From Sphingorhabdus pulchriflava (GTDB lineage: Bacteria; Pseudomonadota; Alphaproteobacteria; Sphingomonadales; Sphingomonadaceae), in assembly GCF_003367235.1 (NCBI RefSeq), contig NZ_QRGP01000001.1, forward strand, positions 248,001 through 312,000: a stretch of DNA of 64,000 nt. The letters run 5' to 3'. The notes under the pieces were generated by a model. The model saw only the letters and a list, made by a program, of their open reading frames with translations, made no database searches and was not told the DNA's origin. The position numbers were made by a program, and so were the translations under genes. How positions within the stretch are numbered: the stretch's first letter is position 1; each line of letters begins with the position of its first letter. Shown here piece after piece: positions 27,504 to 35,096 of the stretch.

Positions 27504-27731
27504 TTATTGGTCTGTCGAACCCTGGTCAGTGGACCCTTGGTCTGTCGAACCTTGATCGGTTGAACCCTGATCTGCTGGTGCGGCGGCTGCAGCATCTGCT
27601 GCAGGTGCGGCTTCTGTGGTCGCTTCTTCAGTTACCACTTCTTCTGTCGCTGCCTCTTCGGCAGGCTTGTTGCAGGCCATCAGGGTCAACGAAAGAACAG
27701 CTGCTGATGACATAAGGATGATTTTGCGCAT
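27504..27731 (-). CDS. Small lipoprotein with acidic/Ala region and DQGST repeats
   Basis: A 75-residue protein with a lipoprotein signal: charged MRKIIL, hydrophobic core, and a lipobox LTLMAC with the acylated cysteine at residue 20. The mature part is rich in Glu, Thr and Ala (EEAATEEVVTEEATTE), then ends in four copies of a five-residue unit DQGST. GGGGGA lies a few bases before ATG 27731. It is probably anchored in the inner or outer membrane. Short Ala/Glu-rich lipoproteins of this kind are common in sphingomonads and have no assigned role. It lies 30 bases downstream of the TIR gene and could be co-transcribed. Confidence 0.8.
   Translation of the reverse strand: MRKIILMSSAAVLSLTLMACNKPAEEAATEEVVTEEATTEAAPAADAAAAAPADQGSTDQGSTDQGSTDQGSTDQ
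27507..27572 (-). repeat. 15-bp tandem repeat coding DQGST units
   Basis: Four tandem copies of a 15-base unit plus a partial copy code DQGST at the C-terminus of the lipoprotein. Small codon differences (for example GTCGAACC versus GTTGAACC) show the array is not brand new. Copy number may vary by slippage. Confidence 0.85.
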
Positions 27732-27761
27732 TGAAACTCCCCCTTTTGTGGAATGGCCAGT

Positions 27762-29696
27762 TTACACGAAGTGCAGTTGCACTAGCAAGTTCTTAAACCG
27801 TGCGTCGTTGCGCAGCGGATCAAGGAACGGATCGTTTAGCAGATAGACCAATCCGGAGTCGGCGGTGGCATAAGCACGGTCGAGAGCCGCGAAGGCTTTT
27901 TCCGGCTCTCCTGATTGTGCATGAACCTGTGCTTGTTGGTAGAGCGCATTGTCTCCGAATTCGTCGATCAACAATGTCAGATTTTGCTTGGACTGGCCCA
28001 AGTTGCCGCGTTTTGCGGCGACAATGGCTCGACCGGGCAGCGCCAGCAGATTGTTGGTTTCCTGATCAAACTCGGTCTCGGCCTTTTCGAGATCGCCAAG
28101 CATTATATAGGCGTTGCCGATATCGCCGTGCAAAGTGCTTCTCTTCGGGTTCAATGCGAGCGCCTTTCGCGCGAGCTCGATCGCTTCGTCATAAGCTTTG
28201 GCTGCATATTTGATGTTGCCAGCCGATTTGAACATTGAGGGATTCAATGGGTCGAGAGCAGAGGCCCGATTGATGGCGGTTTCAGCATCGTTAAACCGCC
28301 CGGTTCTCGCGCAATAGACGGCGTATCGACCCAGTACATCGACATCGCTGAGCGCAAGTTGATATCCGCGTTCATAAGGCGCGCGGGCCGCCTCGGCATC
28401 TAACCGGCCATAGAATAATGCGTATCCGAGAGCGGCAAAGCCCGCAGCGAAATCGGGAGCAAGGGTCGTCGCCCTGCGCGCTTCCGCGACAGCTTCACCG
28501 TACAGATCCTTGCGCTCATTGGCAGTTGCATATTGGTTTGCGATGACGGAGAGCGCGCGGGACCGCATTGCCCGGGCGGCCGCATATTCAGGGTCGATCG
28601 AAATAGCCTGGTCGAATTTTGCCAATGCTGCCCGTTCGGAGTTCTCATCGATATGCGCTTCGAACAGATCCCGCCCGCGCAGAAAGGCATCGAATGCTGT
28701 CAGGCTTTGTGTGCCACCAATCTGCCGCGCCTTCTTGCCTTCGCTCCTGCTATCTATTGCAATCGAAAGAGCGCCCGCGACTGCCGCAGCAATTTCTCCT
28801 TGCACGGCGAAGATATCCGAAAGCTGCCGTTCAAAGGTTTGCGACCATTTGCTGATACCGGTCTTGCCGTCGATCAGGTCGGTTGCAATTTTAAGCCTGT
28901 CGCCGCTTTTCTGGACATTGCCATCGAGCAGGAAGGCCACCCGCAATTCACGGGCGATATCGCGGGCATCGCCATCATTTTCGCGGAACTGGTTGGATGA
29001 GGTTTGCCCTACAATTTCGAGAAGCGCGTTACGTGACAACTGTGATCGGATTTCCGACGCTAGCCCGTCGGAAAAATAACGTTGCGCCGGATCGCCGCTA
29101 AGATTGTCAAATGGAAGAACCGCGACGCTATTCTTGGTTGCACCGCTGCCCAGCAGCCCGCCTTTCCAGATTGCCAGACCGCCGGCTGAAGCGGCCACAG
29201 CCAGCCCTCCGCCGATCGCGGTCCGACGGTTTAGAAGCGGCGCGCGGATCGGCGATGAACTCAAAGGTTGAGCGGCTGTGCCGTGCAAGCCTGCGATCGC
29301 GCGCACCATCCGCTGGATCGCGGCATCGTCCAGGTTCATTTTAGAACCAGCCAGGCTGATCACTTGAAACTGGCCAAAACCGAGAGGTGGCTCTGTTCCG
29401 TCGAGTGACAATGGTACAAGTATCCGACGATCTCGACCGCGCGTGGCCTCATCATTCACCCAATGAGAATGGACCGATGCCTTCGACCACAATACGACAA
29501 CGACTTTTGCCCTATTCAGTGCATCTTCGGTGGCACGTGAAAAGCGTTCCCCGCCTTCCAGAAGCCCATCCCACCAGGTTGAAAAACCAGCTGCCTCGAT
29601 CAACCGGATAATCGGCAGCGCCTTCGCCTGATCTTCACGTGAGTAACTGAAGAAAACGGATGTCGGGTCAGGGCCATCGGGGTCGCTAGCAGTCAA
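27762..29696 (-). CDS. TIR domain - TolB-like - TPR signalling protein
   Basis: A 644-residue protein with an N-terminal TIR domain (residues ~10-135: SVFFSYSREDQAKALPIIRL, WWDGLLEGGERFSRATEDAL, VVVLWSKASVHSHWVNDEA with a candidate catalytic glutamate). A hydrophobic segment near residues 160-180 (GGLAVAASAGGLAIW) suggests a single membrane anchor. A TolB-like N-domain follows (VAVLPFDNLSGDPAQRYFSD), and about six TPR repeats fill the C-terminal half. This layout, with TIR replacing the adenylate-cyclase or winged-helix head, recurs in sphingomonads. Some bacterial TIR domains cleave NAD+, others only bind proteins; which holds here is unknown. The only in-frame start is TTG 29696, with AAGGGAAGGGG upstream. 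Confidence 0.82.
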   Translation of the reverse strand: MTASDPDGPDPTSVFFSYSREDQAKALPIIRLIEAAGFSTWWDGLLEGGERFSRATEDALNRAKVVVVLWSKASVHSHWVNDEATRGRDRRILVPLSLDGTEPPLGFGQFQVISLAGSKMNLDDAAIQRMVRAIAGLHGTAAQPLSSSPIRAPLLNRRTAIGGGLAVAASAGGLAIWKGGLLGSGATKNSVAVLPFDNLSGDPAQRYFSDGLASEIRSQLSRNALLEIVGQTSSNQFRENDGDARDIARELRVAFLLDGNVQKSGDRLKIATDLIDGKTGISKWSQTFERQLSDIFAVQGEIAAAVAGALSIAIDSRSEGKKARQIGGTQSLTAFDAFLRGRDLFEAHIDENSERAALAKFDQAISIDPEYAAARAMRSRALSVIANQYATANERKDLYGEAVAEARRATTLAPDFAAGFAALGYALFYGRLDAEAARAPYERGYQLALSDVDVLGRYAVYCARTGRFNDAETAINRASALDPLNPSMFKSAGNIKYAAKAYDEAIELARKALALNPKRSTLHGDIGNAYIMLGDLEKAETEFDQETNNLLALPGRAIVAAKRGNLGQSKQNLTLLIDEFGDNALYQQAQVHAQSGEPEKAFAALDRAYATADSGLVYLLNDPFLDPLRNDARFKNLLVQLHFV

Positions 29697-29850
29697 ATTC
29701 GTGCGCCCCTTCCCTTACAAAGGGCTGGCCACCATTGCAGCCCCGTCAGGCGATATCTGTCCCATTGTTTACCAAAGGTTGCAAACTATTTCTGCGCTGA
29801 CGATTGCTTCGGACATCGCTGCGCAACAAGCTTTCGGTGGGCCTGAACAC

Positions 29851-31026
29851 TCAGCTCTGAGCCGCCTTCCAGTCGCGCCTGATCTTTTTGGCGAGGCTCC
29901 ATTTGTGAACCTCAGTTGGGCCATCATAGATGCGGAATGCGCGAACTTCGCGGAAGATTTGCTCGACAATTGTGGCATCGGTTACCCCGGTACCACCCAT
30001 GACCTGCACACAACGATCGGCGATACGCATGAGTGCCTCAGAAACAGCAACCTTGGTCATCGAACTTTCGACCGTGCCGAGCGATCCTGTGTCGAGCACC
30101 GACGCACACCAATCAATCATCAACTGCGCCTGCTTCAGGTCGATCAGATTTTCGGCCAGCATGAAGCCGACGCCTTCATGGTCGATCAGCGGCTTGCCAA
30201 ATGCCTCTCGTCGGTTGGCATAGTCTGACGCTATTTCGTGCGCTCGCTCGCAGCAGCCATGCCAGCGCATGCAGTGCGACAGGCGGGCAGGCGAAAGGCG
30301 GATTTGCGCATATTTGAAACCTTCACCGGCAACGCCGAGCATCTGGTCGGCGGGCACGCGCAGATTGTCTATGATCACGGTGGCATGTCCGCCGGGCATC
30401 GAGCTGTCGATGGTATTGGGCACATGCTCTATGCGGATCGCGGGATCGGGCAGATCGACAAGGAACATGCATGCACCCTCATCGGCTTTTGCCATGACGA
30501 TGCCGACACTTGCACCTTCAGCCCCCGTGATGAATGCTTTCCTGCCGTTAATTACCCAGTGATTGCCATCGAGCTTGCAGGTCGTTTTCATCATCGACGG
30601 GTCTGAACCAGCGCCATTTTCTCCCGCCGGTTCAGTCATGAAAAAGGCCGATCGCGCCCGCCCTTCGACCAGCGGCTTGAGGAAGCGTTGCTTCATCTCC
30701 GGACTGCCAACATGGCCGATCAAGTACATATTGCCTTCGTCGGGAGCCATGGTGTTCACAGCAAGTGGTCCGAGTGGCGATAGCCCGGACTTTTGCAGCA
30801 CATAGGCTGTTTCAAGCTGCGTAAGATGTGATCCGTCGGCAAGGATGTGCGGCGTCAACACTCCTGCCGCGCGCGCTTTGTCGCGCATCTCATATACCAG
30901 CTCGTCCAGCGGTGCGCCATGATGGTCGCGGCGCGTGTCCTTCTCATAAGGAATGACGACATTGCGCACGAATCGTTCAACATTCGCGCCGATTTCCAAT
31001 GCCCGGTCAGATAATTTTTCAGCCAC
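29851..31026 (-). CDS. Acyl-CoA dehydrogenase
   Basis: A 391-residue flavoprotein that desaturates acyl-CoA at C2-C3. FAD and substrate motifs are visible: FFMTEPAGENGAGSDPSMM, NGRKAFITGAEGASVGIVM, and QVMGGTGVTDATIVEQIFRE near the C-terminus, followed by FRIYDGPTEVHKWSLAKKI, where the catalytic-glutamate helix of many family members lies. GTG 31026 has GGAGG seven bases upstream. It overlaps the upstream dehydrogenase by eight bases, so the two may form a heteromer, as in steroid side-chain or cyclic-acid breakdown. The substrate is not readable. Confidence 0.9.
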   Translation of the reverse strand: MAEKLSDRALEIGANVERFVRNVVIPYEKDTRRDHHGAPLDELVYEMRDKARAAGVLTPHILADGSHLTQLETAYVLQKSGLSPLGPLAVNTMAPDEGNMYLIGHVGSPEMKQRFLKPLVEGRARSAFFMTEPAGENGAGSDPSMMKTTCKLDGNHWVINGRKAFITGAEGASVGIVMAKADEGACMFLVDLPDPAIRIEHVPNTIDSSMPGGHATVIIDNLRVPADQMLGVAGEGFKYAQIRLSPARLSHCMRWHGCCERAHEIASDYANRREAFGKPLIDHEGVGFMLAENLIDLKQAQLMIDWCASVLDTGSLGTVESSMTKVAVSEALMRIADRCVQVMGGTGVTDATIVEQIFREVRAFRIYDGPTEVHKWSLAKKIRRDWKAAQS

Positions 31027-32185
31027 TTATGGCCCTCCACATGATGTTTTTCTGGATTTCGGTTGAGCCACCATAGATGGTCTGTGCTCGCTCGAAGAAG
31101 TAGGATTGCGGCGCGATGGCACAGGCTGGCGGCACGAGGGGAGCAATCTTGTCCCAGTCCGCTAGCGAACGGTCGGGCATTGCCGCCCGGGCGGGTCCCG
31201 CAATATCGACTGCAAGTGCTGTGATTGCCTGTGCGCATTCGGTGCAGGCAATTTTCAGGAAGGCGGCCGTCGACATCTCCATATCGGTGCCGAGGACGCG
31301 CAATATTGCGGTTTCGATGACGTCGAGTTTGGCCTCGATGCTCGCCAGCTTGTGAACAAGCGCCGCCTTTTCGCCGCTCTCATTCCATTGTGCCAGACGC
31401 GCACGCAGCCGTTCGATATCGCGCCGTTTGGCGCCGATATGGGCATAGGAAAGCCGCTCGTTCTTCAGCAGGACATTGGCATAATACCAACCCCTGCCTT
31501 CATCGCCGATGCGAAATTCGGCAGGCACGCGGACATTGTCGAACTCGACGCGGTTGAGCTCGGCCGAACCATCGATCAGCGGGATGGGGTGCACGGTAAC
31601 TCCCGGCTGATCCATCGGCACGCAGATCATCGAAATGCCATCCTGCTTGCGCGCTTCTTTGGATGTACGCGCGAGGCAGAAAATCCAGTTTGCCCAATGC
31701 GCGCCGGAGGTCCAGATTTTGGCACCGTTGATGATATAGTCATCGCCGTCGCGCACCGCAGACAGCCGCAGACTGGCAAGGTCAGACCCTGATTCCGGTT
31801 CTGAATAACCCTGCGCCCAGAAGTCCCGCGATTCGAGAATGCCAGATAGCCAGCGCGCCTTTTGCTCAGGCGTACCGAAGGCGCAGACAATGGGCCCGAT
31901 ATAGATTACCGACATCGGGATGATCGGCGCCGCACCCGCAAGGTCGAGTTCCTGATCGAAGATATAGCGCTCGACTGCGGACCACCCGGTGCCGCCATCC
32001 TCTTTCGGCCAGCCCACGCCAAACCAGCCCTTTGCGTTCAGTGCCTGCTGCGAGAGGATCTGGTCTGCCTTCTCCAACCGTTGCCCACGCGCTATTTTTT
32101 CACGGACCGATTGAGGATAGTCCGTCGCAAAAAAATTGCGTACCTCGTCACGAAATTCGGCCAATTGTTCTGGACTGTCGGACAA
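31019..32185 (-). CDS. Acyl-CoA dehydrogenase
   Basis: A 388-residue acyl-CoA dehydrogenase of the FadE17/FadE26-like group. Visible marks are GWFGVGWPKEDGGTGWSAVE, FWAQGYSEPESGSDLASL and IINGAKIWTSGAHWANWIF (FAD contacts), LINERLSYAHIG-like sequence (read as LKNERLSYAHIG) and the C-terminal RAQTIYGGSTEIQKNIMWRA. The start is TTG 32185 with GGGAGAGG four bases upstream; no ATG upstream gives a family N-terminus. The downstream dehydrogenase overlaps it. Divergent from the SDR at 32258. Confidence 0.9.
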   Translation of the reverse strand: MSDSPEQLAEFRDEVRNFFATDYPQSVREKIARGQRLEKADQILSQQALNAKGWFGVGWPKEDGGTGWSAVERYIFDQELDLAGAAPIIPMSVIYIGPIVCAFGTPEQKARWLSGILESRDFWAQGYSEPESGSDLASLRLSAVRDGDDYIINGAKIWTSGAHWANWIFCLARTSKEARKQDGISMICVPMDQPGVTVHPIPLIDGSAELNRVEFDNVRVPAEFRIGDEGRGWYYANVLLKNERLSYAHIGAKRRDIERLRARLAQWNESGEKAALVHKLASIEAKLDVIETAILRVLGTDMEMSTAAFLKIACTECAQAITALAVDIAGPARAAMPDRSLADWDKIAPLVPPACAIAPQSYFFERAQTIYGGSTEIQKNIMWRAISG

Positions 32186-32257
32186 TGCACCTCTCCCATA
32201 GGGGCTTGAACTTTATCTAATGCTATTCGATAACTACTTTGAACCACATATCAAGGG

Positions 32258-33028
32258 ATGACGGACAAAATGCAACTCAAGGCAGATCTTTCGGGCAAAC
32301 GGGCATTGGTGACGGGTGCGTCAAGCGAAGGTTTCGGGGCACATTTTGCACGGGTGTTGGCTGCGAGCAATGCGGAAGTGGTGGTTGCCGCGCGCCGGAG
32401 GGAGCCGTTGGAAGCGCTGGTCGCTGAAATCCGGAAATCCGGCGGTTCGGCTTCAGCTGTTACCATCGACGTGTCGAACAATGCCAGTGTCGAACAGGCA
32501 ATTGCAGATGCAGGACCTCTCGACATCATCGTCAACAATGCCGGGGTGGAAAAGTCGGGATCGGTCCTGGGGCTGACCGAAGACGATTACGATTATGTCA
32601 TGGACATCAATCTAAAAGGCGTATGGCAGGTGGCAACAGCTGCCGCCCGGCAAATGCGTGAGCGGGGGCAGGGCGGATCAATCATTAACATTGCTTCGAT
32701 AACCGGACATCAGGGCATGAAAGGTGCTGCGCCTTACAGCGTTTCGAAGGCGGGGGTGCTGCATATGACACGGCAGCTCGCGCAGGAACTGGCGCGCTAT
32801 GACATCAGGGTGAACTCGATCTCGCCTGGCTATTTTGCGACCGATCTCAATCGCGAATTCCTCGCTTCGGAAGCGGGAGAAGCGATGCGCAAAAGGATCG
32901 CGATGCGCCGCTTTGGCGACTTTCCCGATCTGGACGGCGCTTTGCTGTTGCTGGCATCAGACGCGTCACGGTTCATGACCGGCAGCGACATCATCGTCGA
33001 CGGCGGGCATCTGCTCTATTCGCTGTGA
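32258..33028 (+). CDS. SDR-family oxidoreductase
   Basis: A 256-residue classical short-chain dehydrogenase. The nucleotide motif is ALVTGASSEGFGAHFARVL (a TGxxxxxG variant), NAG is in IIVNNAGVEKSG, the catalytic serine is in INIASITGHQG, and the YxxxK pair is in APYSVSKAGVLH. IRVNSISPGYFATDLN is the usual C-terminal substrate-loop start. ATG 32258 has AAGGG directly before it; ATG 32270 is the other possible start. Divergent from two acyl-CoA dehydrogenases, it may act as a 3-hydroxyacyl-CoA dehydrogenase in the same route. That role is inferred. Confidence 0.9.
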   Translation: MTDKMQLKADLSGKRALVTGASSEGFGAHFARVLAASNAEVVVAARRREPLEALVAEIRKSGGSASAVTIDVSNNASVEQAIADAGPLDIIVNNAGVEKSGSVLGLTEDDYDYVMDINLKGVWQVATAAARQMRERGQGGSIINIASITGHQGMKGAAPYSVSKAGVLHMTRQLAQELARYDIRVNSISPGYFATDLNREFLASEAGEAMRKRIAMRRFGDFPDLDGALLLLASDASRFMTGSDIIVDGGHLLYSL

Positions 33029-33037
33029 TTTCAGGAT

Positions 33038-33057
33038 GGGAAATAAATGGTGCTGCT
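33038..33057. repeat. Partial copy of tRNA-Thr 3' end plus flank
   Basis: 20 bases closely match 48310-48330 (GGGAAA, then ATGGTGCTGCT shared), which is the 3' end of tRNA-Thr on the minus strand and its downstream flank. The rest of the tRNA is not recognisable here. This may be an old attachment-site trace or a chance repeat. Confidence 0.45.
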
Positions 33058-33211
33058 TGCAGTTCCGCTCGCTCTGGTCTCTCCAGAAAATTCCCTGTTC
33101 TGCGGGAATTTACAGGGAATATGCCCATTTTTGGCCTGTTGATTTGAGCAAATAGCGCCTGAAAGCGCTGCTTTTCTGAGGTATTCGGGTGATTTTTCTG
33201 CAAAAATAACA

Positions 33212-33284
33212 GGGAATTCCCGAACGCATAACAGGGAATTCACCCCCTTCGAACAGCGAATTCCCTTCCCAAAAACCGGGATTT
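33212..33284. repeat. GGGAATT boxes at 22-bp spacing
   Basis: GGGAATTC-type boxes begin at 33212, 33234, 33256 (GCGAATTC) and 33278 (GGGATTT), each exactly 22 bases apart, with unrelated bases between. Related GGGAAT boxes lie at 33104 and 33115. Confidence 0.75.
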
Positions 33285-33309
33285 GAACCCCAACGGAACG
33301 ATTTTTGGC

Positions 33310-33499
33310 GGGATGTGACTCCGGTATGGTGGGATATTTGATCGCTACGGTGGGATAGCCGCCACCTATCGTGGGATTTGAAACGGAAAGGCGGGATGCC
33401 CGGACCTTGCTGTGGGATCGAATGTAGCAACGGCGGGTTTGATTTTGGATGAGCGGGATAGGTTGTGCGATGAGCGGGACGGGTCCGGGGTTGCGGGCC
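33310..33499. repeat. Phased GGGAT array with ~21-bp period
   Basis: GGGAT or one-base variants start at 33310, 33331, 33352, 33373, 33393, 33414, 33435 (GGGTT), 33455, 33476 (GGGAC) and 33495 (GGGCC). Nine intervals are 21, 21, 21, 20, 21, 21, 20, 21 and 19 bases. The bases between boxes are not conserved. Spacing equals two helical turns, so all boxes face one side of the DNA. Confidence 0.85.
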
Positions 33500-33804
33500 A
33501 TACGATAGCCGACGCATGGCCCGCAAAGACGGACAGAGTTATCCTCTGCACTATTGGGGCTTGGGATGGACGGATGGGGGGATTGGGTTGGTTTAATCGC
33601 CGATTTGCGACATTCGCGAGGATCGCTTTGGCTTACATGTCCGGTGTTTGATCCCAGTTTTTCTCGATCTGAAATCGGACTGCCGTTCACGATTATTTTG
33701 ACGGCCAGTGTATCGACACCTACTCAGCTCAGTCATGCATTGCTTCAGCTTGCAGCGAGCGATTTAGGCGCTGTCTAAAACGCTAACTGTATGCGCTGGG
33801 CGTT

Positions 33805-35088
33805 TTACACCATGGCGTCCAGAATTTCTCTGATCGAAACAAATGCAAAGCATACCGAGCTATCGGCAACCCCATAGGGCAGGAACAGATCATCTGCGAC
33901 ACGGATAGCACCGCACGTATAAACAACATTGGGAACATAGCCCTCGCGATCTTCATCGGCTGCCGCGAGGATAGGATGGGGGGTGCGCCCCAGAACTTTT
34001 GATGGATCATTTTTGTCCAGAAGCGCGGCACCTATCGAATATTTCCGCATTGCGCCCACTCCGTGCGTTAACAGGAGCCAGCCTTCATCCAGCTCGATCG
34101 GCGAACCGCAATTTCCAATCTGCACCAGTTCCCATGGAAAGCGCGGTTCCAGTATCAATGTGCCGCCGTCCCATTCATCGATCTTGGCAGACTGCATCAA
34201 ATAGAGGTTTTTGCCGTCCTGCCGCCCGACCATGGCAAATTGCCCGCTGATTTTTCTTGGAAACAATGCCATGCCCTTATTGCGCCCGGCCCCACCCTGA
34301 ATGGGTGTCAGGCTGAAATCGCGGAAGTCCCTCGTGCGCAAAAGTTCGGACCGAATGCTTCGACCGCTATAGGCTGTATAGGTTCCGATCCATTCGCTTT
34401 TACCGCTGTCTCGGGTGAATTCGACCAGCCTCAAATCCTCCAGCCCGTTTCTTTGGGCTTCGGTCATCGGGAAGATAACTGTGCCTGAAATGCTGCTCTC
34501 GCGGTGCCGGTAAAGGGCTATGCTGCCCTCTGGCGTGTCGGCTTTGGGCGGGCGCATCAGCGCAGATGTGGCCAGCGAAGGTTCAGGGAACAATTTCAGC
34601 TGACGACCTGCGGATATGATACCTTCGCGAAAGGCAATGGTGGAAATATGCCCTTCGCCGACGGCGCGAAGCGAAAGCAATATACGCACACTATCCGCCT
34701 GCAGGCCAGACTGGTCGGGATGGCGCACGACGCTAGGGTTCATTAGTGCCGCTGCGGCATAGCTATATTCATGACAGAAATAGGCACCAATCAGACGGCG
34801 GGTGTTGCGCGGGAGCGTTTGCCCATCCAATCCGAGTTTGGGCATGATTTCGGCAAAGCGATCGTCAAACACCCGTTCGATCTGCCAATGGCGGTCGGCA
34901 AACTCGCTAAGCACCACCGCCAGCTCGGCGCGCACGGTGTGCGTATCAAGCTCCAATATGTCCCGAGCGAGCTTCTGGACGCGTTCCAGATCGGGTCCCG
35001 ATGCCTGCCATGCGAGGTGAAATGGCCGGACGACCACGCTTGCAGGATTGCCATGCAACCGCTGGTCAAGCTGGAACAGATGCACCAT
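33805..35088 (-). CDS. Glycoside hydrolase family 130 (beta-mannoside phosphorylase-like)
   Basis: A 427-residue five-bladed propeller protein of GH130, whose members reversibly phosphorolyse beta-1,4- or beta-1,2-linked mannosides in the cytoplasm. Marks include LMNPSVVRHPDQ, GEGHISTIAFREG, the catalytic-site GLEDLRLVEFTRDSG, RNKGMALFPRKISGQ, IGNCGSPIELDEGWLLLTHG, and YVPNVVYTCGAI. No signal peptide, so intracellular. ATG 35088 gives the family N-terminus MVHLFQLDQRL and leaves an eight-base gap to the glycosyltransferase stop; the TTG at 35133 would overlap it. Together with the GT4 enzyme it may make and mobilise a mannose-containing glycan (inference). A predicted EcfG promoter precedes the pair. 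Confidence 0.88.
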   Translation of the reverse strand: MVHLFQLDQRLHGNPASVVVRPFHLAWQASGPDLERVQKLARDILELDTHTVRAELAVVLSEFADRHWQIERVFDDRFAEIMPKLGLDGQTLPRNTRRLIGAYFCHEYSYAAAALMNPSVVRHPDQSGLQADSVRILLSLRAVGEGHISTIAFREGIISAGRQLKLFPEPSLATSALMRPPKADTPEGSIALYRHRESSISGTVIFPMTEAQRNGLEDLRLVEFTRDSGKSEWIGTYTAYSGRSIRSELLRTRDFRDFSLTPIQGGAGRNKGMALFPRKISGQFAMVGRQDGKNLYLMQSAKIDEWDGGTLILEPRFPWELVQIGNCGSPIELDEGWLLLTHGVGAMRKYSIGAALLDKNDPSKVLGRTPHPILAAADEDREGYVPNVVYTCGAIRVADDLFLPYGVADSSVCFAFVSIREILDAMV

Positions 35089-35096
35089 CGGCTCTG

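Larger units (their letters stand above)
33029..33804. other. Gene-free region with phased GGGA repeats
   Basis: 776 bases without a convincing gene. The first part holds a partial copy of the tRNA-Thr 3' end and flank (33038-33057) and GGGAATT boxes; the middle holds the phased GGGAT array; 33500-33804 shows nothing I recognise. Open frames here carry no family motif. Confidence 0.7.

Noticed and set aside
25357-29696. Calling this a confirmed defence island.
   Set aside because: No restriction-modification, CRISPR, toxin-antitoxin or mobile gene is present; only domain resemblance supports it, so it is kept as a hypothesis.
33038-33100. A second tRNA gene or full pseudo-tRNA.
   Set aside because: Only about the last 11 tRNA bases match; no anticodon or D arm can be folded.
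33031-33690. A 219-residue reading frame on the minus strand over the GGGA arrays.
   Set aside because: Its apparent seven-residue pattern comes from the 21-base DNA period; steps of 20 and 19 bases would shift the pattern, there is no family motif, and no ribosome site is seen.
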